A DNA stretch of 64,000 nt. It comes from Hepsetus odoe. Taxonomy: Eukaryota > Chordata > Actinopteri > Characiformes > Hepsetidae. Each line of letters starts with the position of its first letter. Position 1 is the first letter of the stretch. The notes beneath the pieces are model-generated. The model did not search any database and had not been told where the DNA came from. It was given only the letters and a program-made list of their open reading frames with translations. The DNA is taken from contig CM029384.1 in assembly GCA_017165825.1 (NCBI GenBank), positions 23,155,611-23,219,610 on the forward strand. Direction: 5' to 3'. A program made the position numbers and the translations under genes. Shown here one piece after another: positions 34,885 to 46,189 of this stretch.

Positions 34885-35075
34885 ACAGTCCGTGATGTAT
34901 CTAGAACTGGCTGAAAGCTGCTGATGCTAAGGCTCTTTACTTAGATCTGACTGAAACCTGCTTATAGTCAATGATCTATCTAGAACTGCCTGAAACCTGT
35001 ACGATGGCTCTATAGTCAGTGAGGTATCTAGAACCAGACTAAAATCTGGAGCATGGCTTTACTGTCAGAATGTAG
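34885..35075 (+). repeat. ~48-bp degenerate minisatellite, cluster 1
   Basis: Several imperfect units of the form gtatctagaactggctgaaa, cctg, (t/g)atggctctatagtcagtga. It lies next to the unc5a death-domain exon at 35274. Related clusters lie at 36172-36540 and 37727-37935. Confidence 0.8.
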
Positions 35076-35273
35076 AAATGGGTCCCCAGAATGTCTCAGG
35101 TGGCCCAAAGTGCATCCAGATCTTCGGTGAGAGTTTTGGATGTGATTGAGGGGCAAAAGATAAAATGCAGAGGAAAAAATGTAGGATGTCCCTGAAAGGT
35201 TTGATAAAAATAGAACATATACATGAAATGGCATCGATAGATGTTTTAAAGAACTTCGACACTCTCCCGGTAC

Positions 35274-35452
35274 CTTTCGAGCTTGAGCCTCTGGGCCAGC
35301 AGCCTCCAGTCAGCTCCGTTGGGACAGGAAGCGTCCAGACTGCTGCAGATTTTCTGTCGGATGAGGTACGGGATCTGAAAGGCGCTGGGACCCGCCAAGG
35401 CTGGGGTGCTGTTGTCCACCAGCAGGAAATCACTGTCCAGTGGTCTGTTGTC
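35274..35452 (-). CDS. unc5a: unc5a exon: UPA-death linker and death domain N-terminal half
   Basis: Minus-strand acceptor cctttag and donor aaaggtaccg bound 179 bases, phase 0 in and phase 2 out. It reads DNRPLDSDFLLVDNSTPALA, GPSAFQIPYLIRQKICSSLD, then ASCPNGADWRLLAQRLKLE(R). The GPSAF-IP-LIRQKI-SSLD block and GADWR-LAQ-L are UNC5 signatures that open the death domain. The N-terminal linker is poorly conserved, as in other UNC5 proteins. A long open frame on the same strand (35065-35493) is out of frame with the real exon. Confidence 0.96.
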
Positions 35453-37262
35453 CTAAAGGGGGAGAATAGAAAGTGAAGTCTAATGAGGGCCATGCTGAGT
35501 CAGCACAGCTTTAACTTTTCAGGCCAGTTTCCCAGACCCAGATTAGGCCCAAGCTTAGATTCCACCCCTGTCGTCCAATACGAGTTTAAAACTGGCCAGA
35601 AAGTGGCTCTTTGGGGTTTTGTGGGGTTTTTATTTCTGCTTTAATATAAACCGAACGCTGACCCTTCTGTAGATGCCGTTTTATGACCCTCGAAGGTTTT
35701 TTTAGGGTTTTTTTTTTTTTTTTTTTTTGCAGTGATTTGGTCAAAATGTAATATTTCACCTCTTAAAAGATTATTCTGGAGATAAATCTTGCACTGCTGG
35801 ACAGTAATAATTCACATTGTCTGCAGTATAGGAGTTTATATAGGACAGTAAAACTCACACGGCTAAATGAAATCCTATAAAATGCACCGCCAGAGTCCGT
35901 TCTACCAGCAGTGGAAAAGGCACGTTTCAGTCCTCACGTTTCTCCCTTTGAGACATGATTTGTTTGACATTTGTTTTTCACGTTGAATAAACGGCTGTTA
36001 GCACCTCTATGGGACTGTAGGTATGTGTGAGCGCTAAGCTAAAGCAGGAAAACATGAATATTTTGAAGTGAGAGGGACTCGCTTGGAACTTCTACGTCAC
36101 GTTTTGTAGCAACGTTTTCATTAAAGAGACCCTGAGCTGTTGCCGCTTTTCTCCATTTCACGGCGCTGCAGTCATGACGAATCTAGAACTGACTGAAACC
36201 TGCACTATGACTTTATAGTCAGTGATGTATTTAGAACAGGATGAAATCAGCACTATAGTCAATGAGGTATCTAGAACTGATGTACAGCTTTACACTCAGT
36301 GATATGTCTAGAACGGACTGAAACCTGCACTATGACTTCGCAGTGAGTGATGTATCTAGAACTGGCTGAAACCTAGAGAAACGTCTCTATATTCACTGAA
36401 GTATCCAGAGCTGATGAATACCTGTTGGACAGCTCGGCACTCAGTGACGTGTCTAGAACTGGCTGAAACCTGCACTATGGTTTTACAGTCAGTTATTTAT
36501 CTAGAACTGACTGAAACCTGCTTACTCTAGGGCACTTACTTGCTTGCACTATACCTCTACACTATCTAGTACCTAAATCTGCTTAAGCTGTGGCTCTTCA
36601 ATTTCAATTCGCCTACTATCCTGCAAACACTATACCTCTACAGTCTCTAGAACCTAAATCAACTTACACTGCCGCTCTGAAGGCAATGACTTCCAGGCCT
36701 TCCAGGACAGACTTCTGTCCAGGTCCTGAAGTCTCAACCAATGGGAGAACTAGTCTGGCTGTACGTACTGGATGGTTTTCCGTCTAGTGATGCTCTTATT
36801 TCCAACCAGAATAAGAATAATCACTAACCTATTCTTTGAACCCAAAACATGATCAACTAATACAAATGTTCAATACAGTAAATTTGATTGATCATTCGAT
36901 TGTATTGATCTTTTCTATCTTTGATCTACTGTAGCGATTCTATTCTATTGTATTGATCTATTTTATTGCGCTGGAGCCACTCTGCTGTAACTGTGTATGT
37001 AATTAAATATGTACTAACGTAATTAAGTTGGAATCATAAAGCAAAACAACGGTATTGGCCCTCGAGTTAATGCTGGCTTTAATGTACTGAAGCGGAGCAG
37101 CTGTCTCAGTGAGCAATCACATGCCAAGGCGAAGCTCTTCCCCTCCGATCCGGCTCGTGAAGGCTGACGGGCCGGGCCCATGCATTATGCATCAGGCGTG
37201 TTAAGCCGGTGGAGATGCAGCCGCCCTGCTGGACCGGGAGTGGACGGCGATGGCGTGGTTAC
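35453..37262 (-). other. unc5a: unc5a intron between UPA and death-domain exons
   Basis: It contains a T22 run near 35710 and cluster 2 of the ~48-bp repeat. No exon was recognised. Confidence 0.5.
36172..36540 (+). repeat. ~48-bp degenerate minisatellite, cluster 2
   Basis: About seven imperfect units containing tctagaactg(a/g)ctgaaacctg, cactatgactttatagtcag and tgatgtat. It is the longest of three clusters; unit length varies through small deletions. Confidence 0.85.
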
Positions 37263-37427
37263 CTTGGAGATATTGAAGTCGAGGCTGAAGCTTTGGCCTT
37301 CTCCCTCCACCTGCCAAACACACAGCGTGCAGGAGAGCTCGCATGTGCTCACGCTCAGCCGCTCCAGCGTGAACGTGCAGTGCAAGCTCCGCTGGGAACC
37401 ACTCCAGATGTGATAGAACGGGATCTC
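37263..37427 (-). CDS. unc5a: unc5a exon: UPA domain C-terminal part
   Basis: Minus-strand acceptor tctgtgcag and donor aaggtaacc bound 165 bases, phase 0 at both ends. It reads EIPFYHIWSGSQRSLHCTFT, LERLSVSTCELSCTLCVWQV, EGEGQSFSLDFNISK. EIPFYHIWSGSQ and LHCTFTLER are invariant UNC5 blocks, and WQVEG(E/D)GQSFS favours UNC5A. In UNC5 receptors the UPA domain packs with ZU5 and the death domain into a closed, inactive arrangement. Confidence 0.97.
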
Positions 37428-37726
37428 CTGCACAGAAAGAGAGAAAGAGCAATATGGACTGTCAGAGCTGATAAAGGAATGAATATTCATTTTGGTCACT
37501 TTATGCAGTGGCAGCTTGTATTGCTTGTTTCCAAACCATGGAACCTGAACCTTAAGTGTCATCAAGCAGGTTCCAACACCTGGCGACCATATGGACAGTG
37601 TTTTTCCAACAGATCCTTCACCAGGCTTCTTTAATATTCACTTGTCTTCACTTCGTCTTCCTCTTTTACCATTAATAGTTAGAATTTTCCATCAAGTTTC
37701 TTCCAGCGTGGCACAGCAGAGTGTTG

Positions 37727-37935
37727 TATCTAGACAGTGACGTATCTAGAACTGACCAAACCTGTAGTATGGCTTCACAGTCAGTGACTTTTAAAGAAGT
37801 GACCAAAACCTATATCTAGAACATTAATTCTGGCTCTGCAGTCAGTGATGTGTCTAGTAGTGACTAAAATCTGCAGTATGGCTTTACATACTGGGATTAC
37901 ATACATAGTCAGTGACATATCTAGAACCGATGGAA
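37727..37935 (+). repeat. ~48-bp degenerate minisatellite, cluster 3
   Basis: Imperfect units such as gtatctagaactgaccaaac, ctgtagtatggcttcacagt and cagtgatgtgtctag. It lies about 300 bases beyond the UPA exon at 37263-37427. Confidence 0.75.
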
Positions 37936-38219
37936 ACAACTGAACTGGAAATTTCCCACTATGCATCATGCTTTTTCTGCACAATGAAGATTTGCAATAT
38001 TTGCATTTTTAAAGACAAATACATTTATTTTCACTTATTATTTGACCCACATTCTAAACCTTCAGATCTGAGGGAAGGTCCAGGTTCTACGATCCTACAT
38101 GATTCAGATCAAATCCTTGATCAGGCATCATCAATCGCTCTGATTGTCTCCATCCATCTTGGCTTTCCACTTCCACTTTAACCACCAACTTTTCCAAGAT
38201 TGATTGTTTCGCTGATTTA

Positions 38220-38535
38220 ATTACTTCCTGTACGGCACAGCGGTCTAACACCATCATCAAGGTTATGAGTTCCATCACTGGTGATCTGTGGTCGGAAGCT
38301 GGAGCGGTATAGTTGACTGGACGAGGCCCCATGATCAGAAGGTTAGTGTCCCAGACCTGAAGATTAACCTGAGGTACCCTTGAGCAAGGTAGCGTCCCCA
38401 TCACTGCTCCACGGGCACTGAATGTATGGCTTTCCATTGCTGCACTTAAGTATGAGGGGTTAAATAAATGCATTTTGGTTCACTGTGTGCTGTGGTATAT
38501 ACACCGTAGTCACTTTCACTTCACTTTCACTTAGT
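38220..38535 (+). repeat. tRNA-derived SINE, plus strand
   Basis: A diverged head (gcacagcggtctaac) is followed by the shared body cctgaggtacccttgagcaa, ggtagcgtccccatcactgc and a tail of repeated tcacttt. The body matches the copy at 39267-39532. Confidence 0.7.
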
Positions 38536-39266
38536 TACTTTTTTCTTCAGACCTTTCTGGGTGCTCTGATCTCTCCCATCATCATGCGATTCTGGCCGGC
38601 AATGTGGTTACAGAATCCTCCCAGTTGAGCGATCCACCGTGCTTCATCCTTCCCCAGTTGGTTGCATCATGTGACAGGAGACCAAACTAGTGAGAGGGAA
38701 TTGGCCTTAATTTGTTGAAGGGACCATTTGTTTCCTGTCCCAGCTGTACCAGCCAACAGCATTCGCACCCATATAGAGGCGCGGAAAACAGCTCAGCCTG
38801 GACACTTCTGATCTTTCTTTGTGGAGACACATCGTTATATCCGAAGATCTTCCCGAGCTCCTTCATCCTTGTTGTTTTTCAGCTGCTGGGTCCTTTGTTG
38901 TTAATAATTGAGGACAAAAACTGTCAACCATTTCTACATCTTCATCCTCGATGATAAAGTAAGCAATCTTTCCAGCGGTCGTGACCTCTTTTTTTTTTTC
39001 ATGTGCAATTCTCTTATGTTCTCAACTTTTTCTTTAAGGGTCTTTCTGTCCTTCTGCAGGGGGTGGAAATCGGTCAGGGACGGGTGGCACGGGGACAGCA
39101 TTGTATTTTTTAGATGGGAGGTGGGTATATATATATAAATATTTTTTATATAAATATAAAAACATATTTGTACATTTCTCATAGTTTATTAACACTCTGC
39201 ACGGGCAGCACCGCTTCGTTGTATCTTGTCAGGATGTTGGCGTTTCTAATATTTTGTCATAAATAT

Positions 39267-39532
39267 ATAAAAAAAAAAAAAAAGGGCAGCCGCAGCCTAG
39301 TGGTGAGGGAGTTTCCCCCGCATTGGAAGACTGTGGGTTTGATTCCCTCCCCAGTAGGTTGCCCTGAGGTACCCTTGAGCAAGGTACCGTCCCCATCACT
39401 GCTCCCCGGGCGCTTTCAATAGCTGCCCACTGCCGTACGGTGTTTGCATGGGTTAAATGCAGAGGTCCAATTTCGTTGTGGTTCATGATGTGCTGTGCTG
39501 TGACCTCGCAATGACGAGAGTCACTTTCACTT
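39267..39532 (+). repeat. tRNA-derived SINE with 10-bp target-site duplication
   Basis: The head starts gggcagccgcagcctagtgg at 39284; a B box (gggtttgattccc) and the body ggttgccctgaggtaccctt follow, with a tcactttcacttt tail. The 10-mer tcataaatat is directly repeated at 39257-39266 and 39533-39542. A short (ta)/(a) stretch lies between the left duplication and the head. Confidence 0.85.
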
Positions 39533-41329
39533 TCATAAATATGACTGCGTCGTTGCACGACCAAAAACGTATTATTTTATTACGTGGACTCTCATAACTA
39601 TGAGCTCATTTGACCATTTTAAGAAAGCCTGTCCTGCAATAGCAAGATGCTTTCTCTTTTATTTATCTACATATTTACAGGATATATTCCGTCTCATTTT
39701 TCTGATTTCATTCGCAAAATACCTTCCTGGGTGACACTGTAGGGTAGCGTTCATGAGGCTACATCACATCTACATAAACCAATTTGGAAAAATAACATAC
39801 GCCTACGTTGGCAGCAGCGCTGAGCAATGGTTTTAATATTGAAAAATCATTTTTATATAAAAACTGCCATTTGAAAGAGTACAAACGCAGGGGCTGCGAT
39901 CCTAAATGCTCCAATATCGACGACTTCTAATGGGAAGAGTTGATTTTACATTAGGAATGAGCAGCGTGCCGCATTATATTCAGTGCTCAAGTATCAAAAA
40001 ATAGCTTTTTTCTTCTAAAAAGGGCCTGAGTGGGCAAAAAAAGCTCTTAAAAAATCACATTGAAATGGCAAAATCACATTTTACTTTTCCAGATTTTGCT
40101 CGAAAGCATCGCATGTGGTTTCTGGGGTGAAACGGATGAAAGGAGCCTCGTCTATGTCCACCAGCTTTAGAGCATCACCCTCTCGTGCGATGTCAGCATT
40201 ATTTTCCAATCATAGCATCTGGTAATATTGACAAGCTTAAGGGTTTATTTTTCATTTTTGTTGGCAGCAATTTGCCACCCACGTATGGTCTTTCCATTTT
40301 CCTGAGGATATTTCTTCAGTCTGTATGGTGGACACAGCAGAAGGCTTCGCTGCCAAAAGTAAATAAGCAGAAAGACAACGTTGTATGGAAAGGATGTACA
40401 TATTTGAACAAAGTCCGTTCGGCTCATTATTCCTCTCAGCGCAGGGACATCCTTCGGCCCGTGTGTGTAATAAAGGAAAGCTCCAGCGTGGATCTGAGCA
40501 TATCTGCCTCTTGGGCCCTATGACCCGTTGCAGAGCCCTCTGGACTCCTATAGTGAGCTTAACAGCCCATGTGCTGCACTGTGACTTCCCCCTGAAACCT
40601 AACTCTGCTCACCAAATTACCGGAGAGGAAGCCCGCCCCTCGCCGCGTCTGTTCAAAAGACGAAGCCATACGACAAATGCCTTTTCCCTTTTCTGAACCT
40701 ACAATTAAGCACCTGCTTCTGGTGCCCAATTGCCACCCCATTCCAGCATCTCCAAGAAAAATGGCCGCCGACTTGGACGTCTAAAGTTTTGCATCTCCAT
40801 TGGTTTTGACGTTAATAAACAGTTCTTTAGAAGCTCGGGTTCAGAGCTGGCTGCGCGCGACTCAGACTAAAGACAAGTCCAACGGGGTGTGATTTAAGAT
40901 GATTTATGACTAAACGGTCGACGAAGCTGGTCCACGCACCCAGGTGTTGCTGTTTACTGACACTAATAGTTTTGGGGGGGGAGCAGAATAAACACTGGAA
41001 GCAGTCAAAAAGCGGTACAGCAAGAAGTGCATCACGCGGGAAGAAATGCGGCACCTTTCCTGCTTTTAGGTCAGACAAATATGCAGGCATGCCTGAGGAC
41101 AAGGACAGATGATACTGTCCACTAGTGTCAGAAAGGGAAGCAGATGGACAGCTGTCTCACATCGTGCTCGTAGGCCAAATCCAGTTTCACGCCACTGATC
41201 TACTTTGAGGCACGGCTGTAAAACTGGACCAGAATCTAGCAAGAAAGACACATTTGTTAAACTTCTTCTTTCCTAGCCAGGAGGAAGACCAGGGTTGAGT
41301 TTAGGGGTACACGATGACAGAAGCTGATC

Positions 41330-41515
41330 TATAGGCATGCAGCCGACTTGGACGAGGCACCAGGATTGGAAGGTTGTGGGTTTGAATCCCAGAGCAGACT
41401 GTTGCCCTGAGGTGGTCTTGAGCATTTATTTCCTAACTGCAGGTCCAGTCTTCCTGGAGCAACTTGGAGTTGAGGGTCTCGATCAAGAACTCAGTGGTGG
41501 TAATCCATATTAGTC
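41330..41515 (+). repeat. tRNA-derived SINE remnant
   Basis: It has a B-box-like gtgggtttgaatccc and then gttgccctgaggtggtcttg followed by diverged body text. The head and tail are eroded. Confidence 0.6.
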
Positions 41516-41929
41516 TCCTTTCACTTCATTGGACCACAGCTCATATTAATTTATATTACTTGATTTGGTTCTGTTTTGTTTTATCCCGACCCACCCTAAG
41601 TTACCTTTGTTTCGAGCGAGTTGAGAGCAGCTTATAGGAGACACTTCTATCTTCTAGGTGATAAGCAGAGTCAGTGCACTGCAGCCTCCTGTAGGGGGAG
41701 CTGTTGTACTGACTGAGTGTAGCTCATGTGCTGAGCATTGCTGCCAGGATGGTGAGACGGACCTTCTCCTGCACATCTGCACCATATTCTACTGCTTTAC
41801 TGTCCCCGGAGAATCTACACTTCCTCATTTCTCCTCCAACTCAAACTGGATCTACAGGCCCACGTAGGCCAAGAACACACCAGGAAGCAAAATCGTGAGC
41901 CTTCCAGACTGTATTTTTTTTCAGGTTTT

Positions 41930-42320
41930 GTTGAGGAGCACCCCAGATCTTCCTGAAGGACAGTGTTGTTGTCTCTCATTTTCAGTCCAGTCTCTGTACC
42001 TGAGCAGCAGTTCTCAGATCTTCCTGAAGGACAGTGTTATTTGTCTCTCTCATTTTCAGTCCAGTCTCTGTACCTGAGCAGTTCTCCCAGATCTTCCTGA
42101 AGGACAGTGTTGTTGTCTCTCATTTTCAGTCCAGTCTCTGTACCTGGAGCAGTTTGATAGTTTTTGTGTTGGTTAATCCACATAGTGATCTACGTCTGAA
42201 CCTTCAAGCAGAACTAAGTGTCTAACTCGCTTGAAGCAGTGAAGAAACAAGTGCAGAAGATCAGGTGATTAGTTTACTGCTGTTTGGAACCCCTTTATCT
42301 AGAACTTGGCCTTGAGCACC
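41930..42320 (+). repeat. dispersed element with 69-bp internal minisatellite (3 units)
   Basis: Three imperfect units (cagatcttcctgaaggacag, tctcattttcagtccagtct, ctgtacctgagcag) are followed by the family flank gttggttaatccacatagtg, cgtctgaaccttcaagcaga and the right block ggaacccctttatctagaac. The same flank and block occur, inverted, at 63320-63500. Confidence 0.85.
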
Positions 42321-42910
42321 AAAACATGTGTTCCGCGTTTCTTTCACTAGTGTAAAATACCCAAAGATAAGACAGTTTATCAGGCTAGAATAATAATTTC
42401 GCACCAACAAGGTGGTTATATTTGAATCCTTTTGAGAGCTCCTGCTCGTCCTCTTAGGGTTTGGGGAGCTGTTAGATTGTGGCCAAGGCCAGGCAGGCTA
42501 TAAAAGAGCCGCCCTCTTGCTCTCCCCACGCGGCTGTTCTCTCCTTAATGGGGTTTCGGCACAATCCCTGCATGTTCTGAAATGGCCTAATGAGGCCAAA
42601 CCAAAAAAAGGTCCAATTAGGCACTCCAATACAGAAGTATTCACAGCATTAAAAAAAAAAAAAAAAACAAATCTCACGTTGGCTGGGACAACATATCAAG
42701 GAGCATTTTTAAATGCGGGCCCCTTGGGGAGTTGGGCTAAACTCCCGCTCAGAGGCCCAATGATCAGACTCAGATAGTGGAACGCAGTAGTGCTGGGAGA
42801 GAGCAATGGCTAACAGCCATCCCTGGAATAAATGAATGTAATGGCACGGTCAGGAACGGAGAGCAGTGAGAGGAATGAAAAGGGGACGAAAGAAAGAAGA
42901 CGAGTTCCAC

Positions 42911-43060
42911 CTGGTAGCCGGTGAGTAGCTTGCTCCTCCAGTGGGCCTGTGGCAGGTCGTGGATGGACAGGCGAAGGTTGTGGTAACTGTCTTTGAACAG
43001 GAGCACGTGGGGCTCGTCGATCAGCCGGCCTCCCAGCTGGGCCTCCATCTGCATCACCTC
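42911..43060 (-). CDS. unc5a: unc5a exon: UPA domain middle
   Basis: Minus-strand acceptor ttctctttag and donor ccaggtggaac bound 150 bases, phase 0 at both ends. It reads EVMQMEAQLGGRLIDEPHVL, LFKDSYHNLRLSIHDLPQAH, WRSKLLTGYQ. FKDSYHNLRLSIHD and the WRSKLL-YQ ending are UNC5 UPA hallmarks. It joins the EIPFYHIWSGSQ exon exactly as in mammals. Confidence 0.97.
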
Positions 43061-43214
43061 CTAAAGAGAACAGCACAGAAACACAGGACAGTCATCATAG
43101 CAACACTGAAGAAGAATAGCTGAGCAAATAATGTTTTTAAAAATACCCACTAATGGTAAAACCGAAACATTTTGAAAGAAATATTGACTCTAAATCTCTT
43201 CTACATGGCAAATA

Positions 43215-43505
43215 AAGCATTTCTGCATGATGTTTCTCGCAGGGTGAGAAGGTCCTGGGTTTGATTCCCAGGCGGGACGATATGGGCCCTTTCTGTGTGG
43301 AGTGGACATGTTGTCCCCGTGTTTGTGTGTGTTTCCTCCGGGGAGCTCTGGTTTGGTCCAACACTTCCAAAGACTTGTACGTCATGTGGACTGGAGCCTA
43401 AATTGTCCCCTAGGTGTGAGTGTGTGTATTTGTGTGTCTGCCCTGTGATGGACTTGCGAGCTGTGTCCCCACATTTCGTTCTGTGATAGCTGGGATAGAC
43501 TGTAA
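43215..43505 (+). repeat. tRNA-derived SINE, different subfamily
   Basis: It has the text gagaaggtcctgggtttgat and tcccaggcgggac (B box) followed by ctttctgtgtggagtggaca, gtttcctccggggagctctg and the tail tgatagctgggatagactgt. This is the common teleost tRNA-SINE body also seen at 1421; the head is partly lost. Confidence 0.75.
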
Positions 43506-44399
43506 CCAAAATCAGGACAAGCTGCTCAGAAAATGAGTGTTTTGCAACCACACTTGGAGGTCTGATCCACACTGGAGGTCCGTCGAAGGAAACCTTCCAG
43601 CTGTTTTCTGTTCTCCACAAAAATTGATCATAAATGCTCAGTTTAATGTTTTTTCGTTTCGCAACCACTCATGTTTCTAGGAAAAACCTTCATTCATTTC
43701 ACGAAATGCTTCTGTAGGCATCATGCGGCATTACAAACTATCCTTCGCTAAGGTGCTACCTTGACACCACACTGTTAAAATAAAAGAGCCCACTGTGACT
43801 GACCCACAGATGCTCCATCTCCCGCCCCATATTGCTCCCTCAAGGTGAAGCTAGAAGGTCACCACAAGGTTGCGCCGCGAGGACGAGGAACCAGCACTGA
43901 TAAAGTGTCGGCAAGTCATTAGTCAGCAAGACAGTGTTCCTGCCTCGCAGCGCTCCTTAATTTCTGATCCTGCGCTCGTGCCAGGAAGAATCTGCACTAG
44001 CATGGCCTGATGGTTTCATCGCTGGGCGCTTGCACGACTGCAGGCCATTTGTTGCCATCAAAGCAGCCATCTGGAATTCGGTATGTAGACTCCCGATCTA
44101 TCCACTCAAGTTCCTCACCTTGCAGGCGAAGGTGCGCAGGGTTTCTCGGACCTGGAAGCTTCCACGGAAAGGCTTGGGGCCAAACGTGCAAGACACGAAG
44201 CACGCGATGAATCAAATTAGCAAGTTTAGAGGACTCGTGGACCTTCCTTCGAGGATGCGGTGCCTTTCATGGCCTGCTAAACAAGACGCAAGAAGAGGAA
44301 AAGCATGTAGCGCTCAGAACGGAGAACACAACACATTCATGAGAGGGGGCTCTGTAACAAACAGACAGCAGGAGGGCAGACGGAAGTAGTGGCATGGAT

Positions 44400-44625
44400 A
44401 ATGACCGTATGCTTCGACGCCTTCCCTGAGCGAACGTGAATGCGCACGGACTGGGTTTGGTGAGCGACTCTAATTAAGGATTCCCCATCTTAGCGATTCC
44501 TATCTCTGCCCCCATCAATGATTACATTCTCTCCACTACTCAGGCTAGACTGTTTCAATTAAAATTGTAAGGCACCTAATAATTATCTATTTCATAGCCC
44601 TGCTTGCATTGCCGTGACTGGAACA
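44400..44625. promoter_or_regulatory. candidate conserved non-coding element
   Basis: Unique, non-repetitive text with gactctaattaaggattccc, gtttcaattaaaattgtaag and caatgattacattc, rich in homeodomain-like cores. Identified by texture only. Confidence 0.22.
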
Positions 44626-44852
44626 AGCTCTCGAAGATATTCACCCGGGCTTCCAGTGAATTCGGTCAAAACCTACTTTATTTATGTGGAAATGTAGTTT
44701 TAACCTGCCGTGCTGGATCCTCAGCCCCGAGAAGTGTTCATTATATCAAGTTTGCTAAGATTTAAAGTTTAGAACATCGCTCAAAGACCATGACTGATTC
44801 TTTGATTATAGTGAGCTTACTTTTGGATCACTCAGCTGTTTGGCATCAACAT

Positions 44853-45026
44853 CTCACACCGCAACACCGTGCAGCAGGTGGCAGCTACTTAAAGTGCTCG
44901 GAGAGCAGTTATGGGGATGGTTCCTTGCTCAAGGGAACCTCAAGGCAACCTACTGGTCTGGGATTCGATCCCACAACCTTCTGATCCTGGGGCCTTGCCC
45001 CAAACTGCTAGACCACTGCTGCTCCA
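44853..45026 (-). repeat. tRNA-derived SINE, minus strand
   Basis: Read from 45026, the minus strand has an A-box-like agtggtctagcagtttgggg, a B box (gggatcgaatcccag on the complement) and the body cttgagcaaggaaccatccc, ending in cacctgctgcacggtg. Confidence 0.75.
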
Positions 45027-45475
45027 ACTTTTGCCACTTATAATATCTAATATTTGGGTAAATTTTTGATAATGGTTTCTTTTGACTCAGTAAGGACTTG
45101 GGAGATTTTTTTCAGGTTACGAGAATGAAGAGCAGATGTGAAAGAAGCGCTGATTTAAGAGTTCTGGATAAATGCTAAATGCAATGAATGTAATGTAAAC
45201 GCAAGTTACAGCCTGATTCAGAACATTTTTGTCCCAATTTTGTTTGAGATGCAGCTGAATTGATTCATTTTCTGAGTCAATACGTAGAGACCAGTTTAGC
45301 CGGGGTACTTTTGGGTTCCGACTGGATTTCCTCCCTGGTTGACAGACTTCAGTACATGCTGAAGTTCTGAAACCGGTTCCATTCAGACCGATTTTTGTTG
45401 GAATGAAACTGGTTCAGAAAAAACTGCGTTGGGCTGCTAGCAGTGAATGTTTTAAGCTCAGACAAAACGGAACTA

Positions 45476-45730
45476 GGGGCAGCGGTGGCCTAGTGGTTTG
45501 GGCATCGGCCACATGATCGGAGGATCGGGGGTTTGAACCCCTTCCCGATAGGTTGCCCTGAGGTACCCTTGAGCAAGGTGCCGTCCCCGTCCCGCACCTC
45601 CCTGCGATGGGCTGGCGACCTGTCCAGGGTGTGTCCCCCGTCCTTCACCCTGTGTGAGTTGGGATGGACTCCAGCACTCCCTCGCGACCCCGTTTGGGAT
45701 AAGCGGCAGAAAATGACTGACGGACTGACT
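45476..45730 (+). repeat. full-length tRNA-derived SINE with perfect 15-bp target-site duplication
   Basis: The head starts ggggcagcggtggcctagtg (A box) with B box ggtttgaacccc. The body runs from ggttgccctgaggtaccctt through ggcgacctgtccagggtgtg to a tail of gcagaaaatgactgacgg. The 15-mer gacaaaacggaacta is repeated exactly at 45461-45475 and 45731-45745, so both ends are fixed. It is the best-preserved SINE here and so probably a younger insertion. Confidence 0.93.
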
Positions 45731-46189
45731 GACAAAACGGAACTATACATGGTTCAATCTGTCAATGGATGGGTTCAGATCGAATTTTGTTGGGCTATGT
45801 TTAGTTCAGTTGGTCCTGAAATTTTGTTTCATGTTCAGATTCCTCTGACCTTGATGCTGGTCCAAAATGTAGCCCCAAGTTGAAGTGAAGTTTTCTGGCT
45901 TCATTCTATTGGCAGGACTCTTCAGCGTTCTCGTGGCGTACTTGAGCGAGAGATAACGAGACTCATTTTGAACATTCTCTCCATCTTTTTTAATAATCAG
46001 CCGCCATCTCCCCTCCATTTGCTCTCTTGATGCGGTGAAGTCTTTCTCTTTAGCCGTTCGTCTGCCTCAGTCACATCCTCGCGCCCTTTTGCGAAGGTCA
46101 AAGGTTCAGTGTTTATCTCTCGAGTCCTTGAGGTCATGTAAGTCAATGGCGGAGGCCAATCAAATCTGAAGAGGAATATAATCTCTCCC

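Larger units (their letters stand above)
29676..35273 (-). other. unc5a: unc5a intron splitting the death domain; repeats, no gene
   Basis: A 5.6-kb intron. It carries a LINE 3' fragment, a SINE, a Tc1 copy, a second Tc1-type remnant and one cluster of the ~48-bp repeat, each listed separately. The stretch 34080-34400 looks unlike repeats and may be regulatory. An open frame at 31741-32151 (136 codons) has no recognisable domain. Confidence 0.5.
37428..42910 (-). other. unc5a: unc5a intron within the UPA-coding region; SINEs and minisatellites
   Basis: It holds cluster 3 of the ~48-bp repeat, three SINE copies (38220, 39267 and 41330) and the 69-bp-unit element. It includes AT-rich, non-repetitive stretches, but no exon or gene was recognised. 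A short-period AT tract lies at 39125-39175. Confidence 0.5.

Noticed and set aside
35065..35493. 142-codon minus-strand frame over the death-domain exon
   Set aside because: It is a different frame from the one that gives the conserved GPSAFQIPYLIRQKI sequence.
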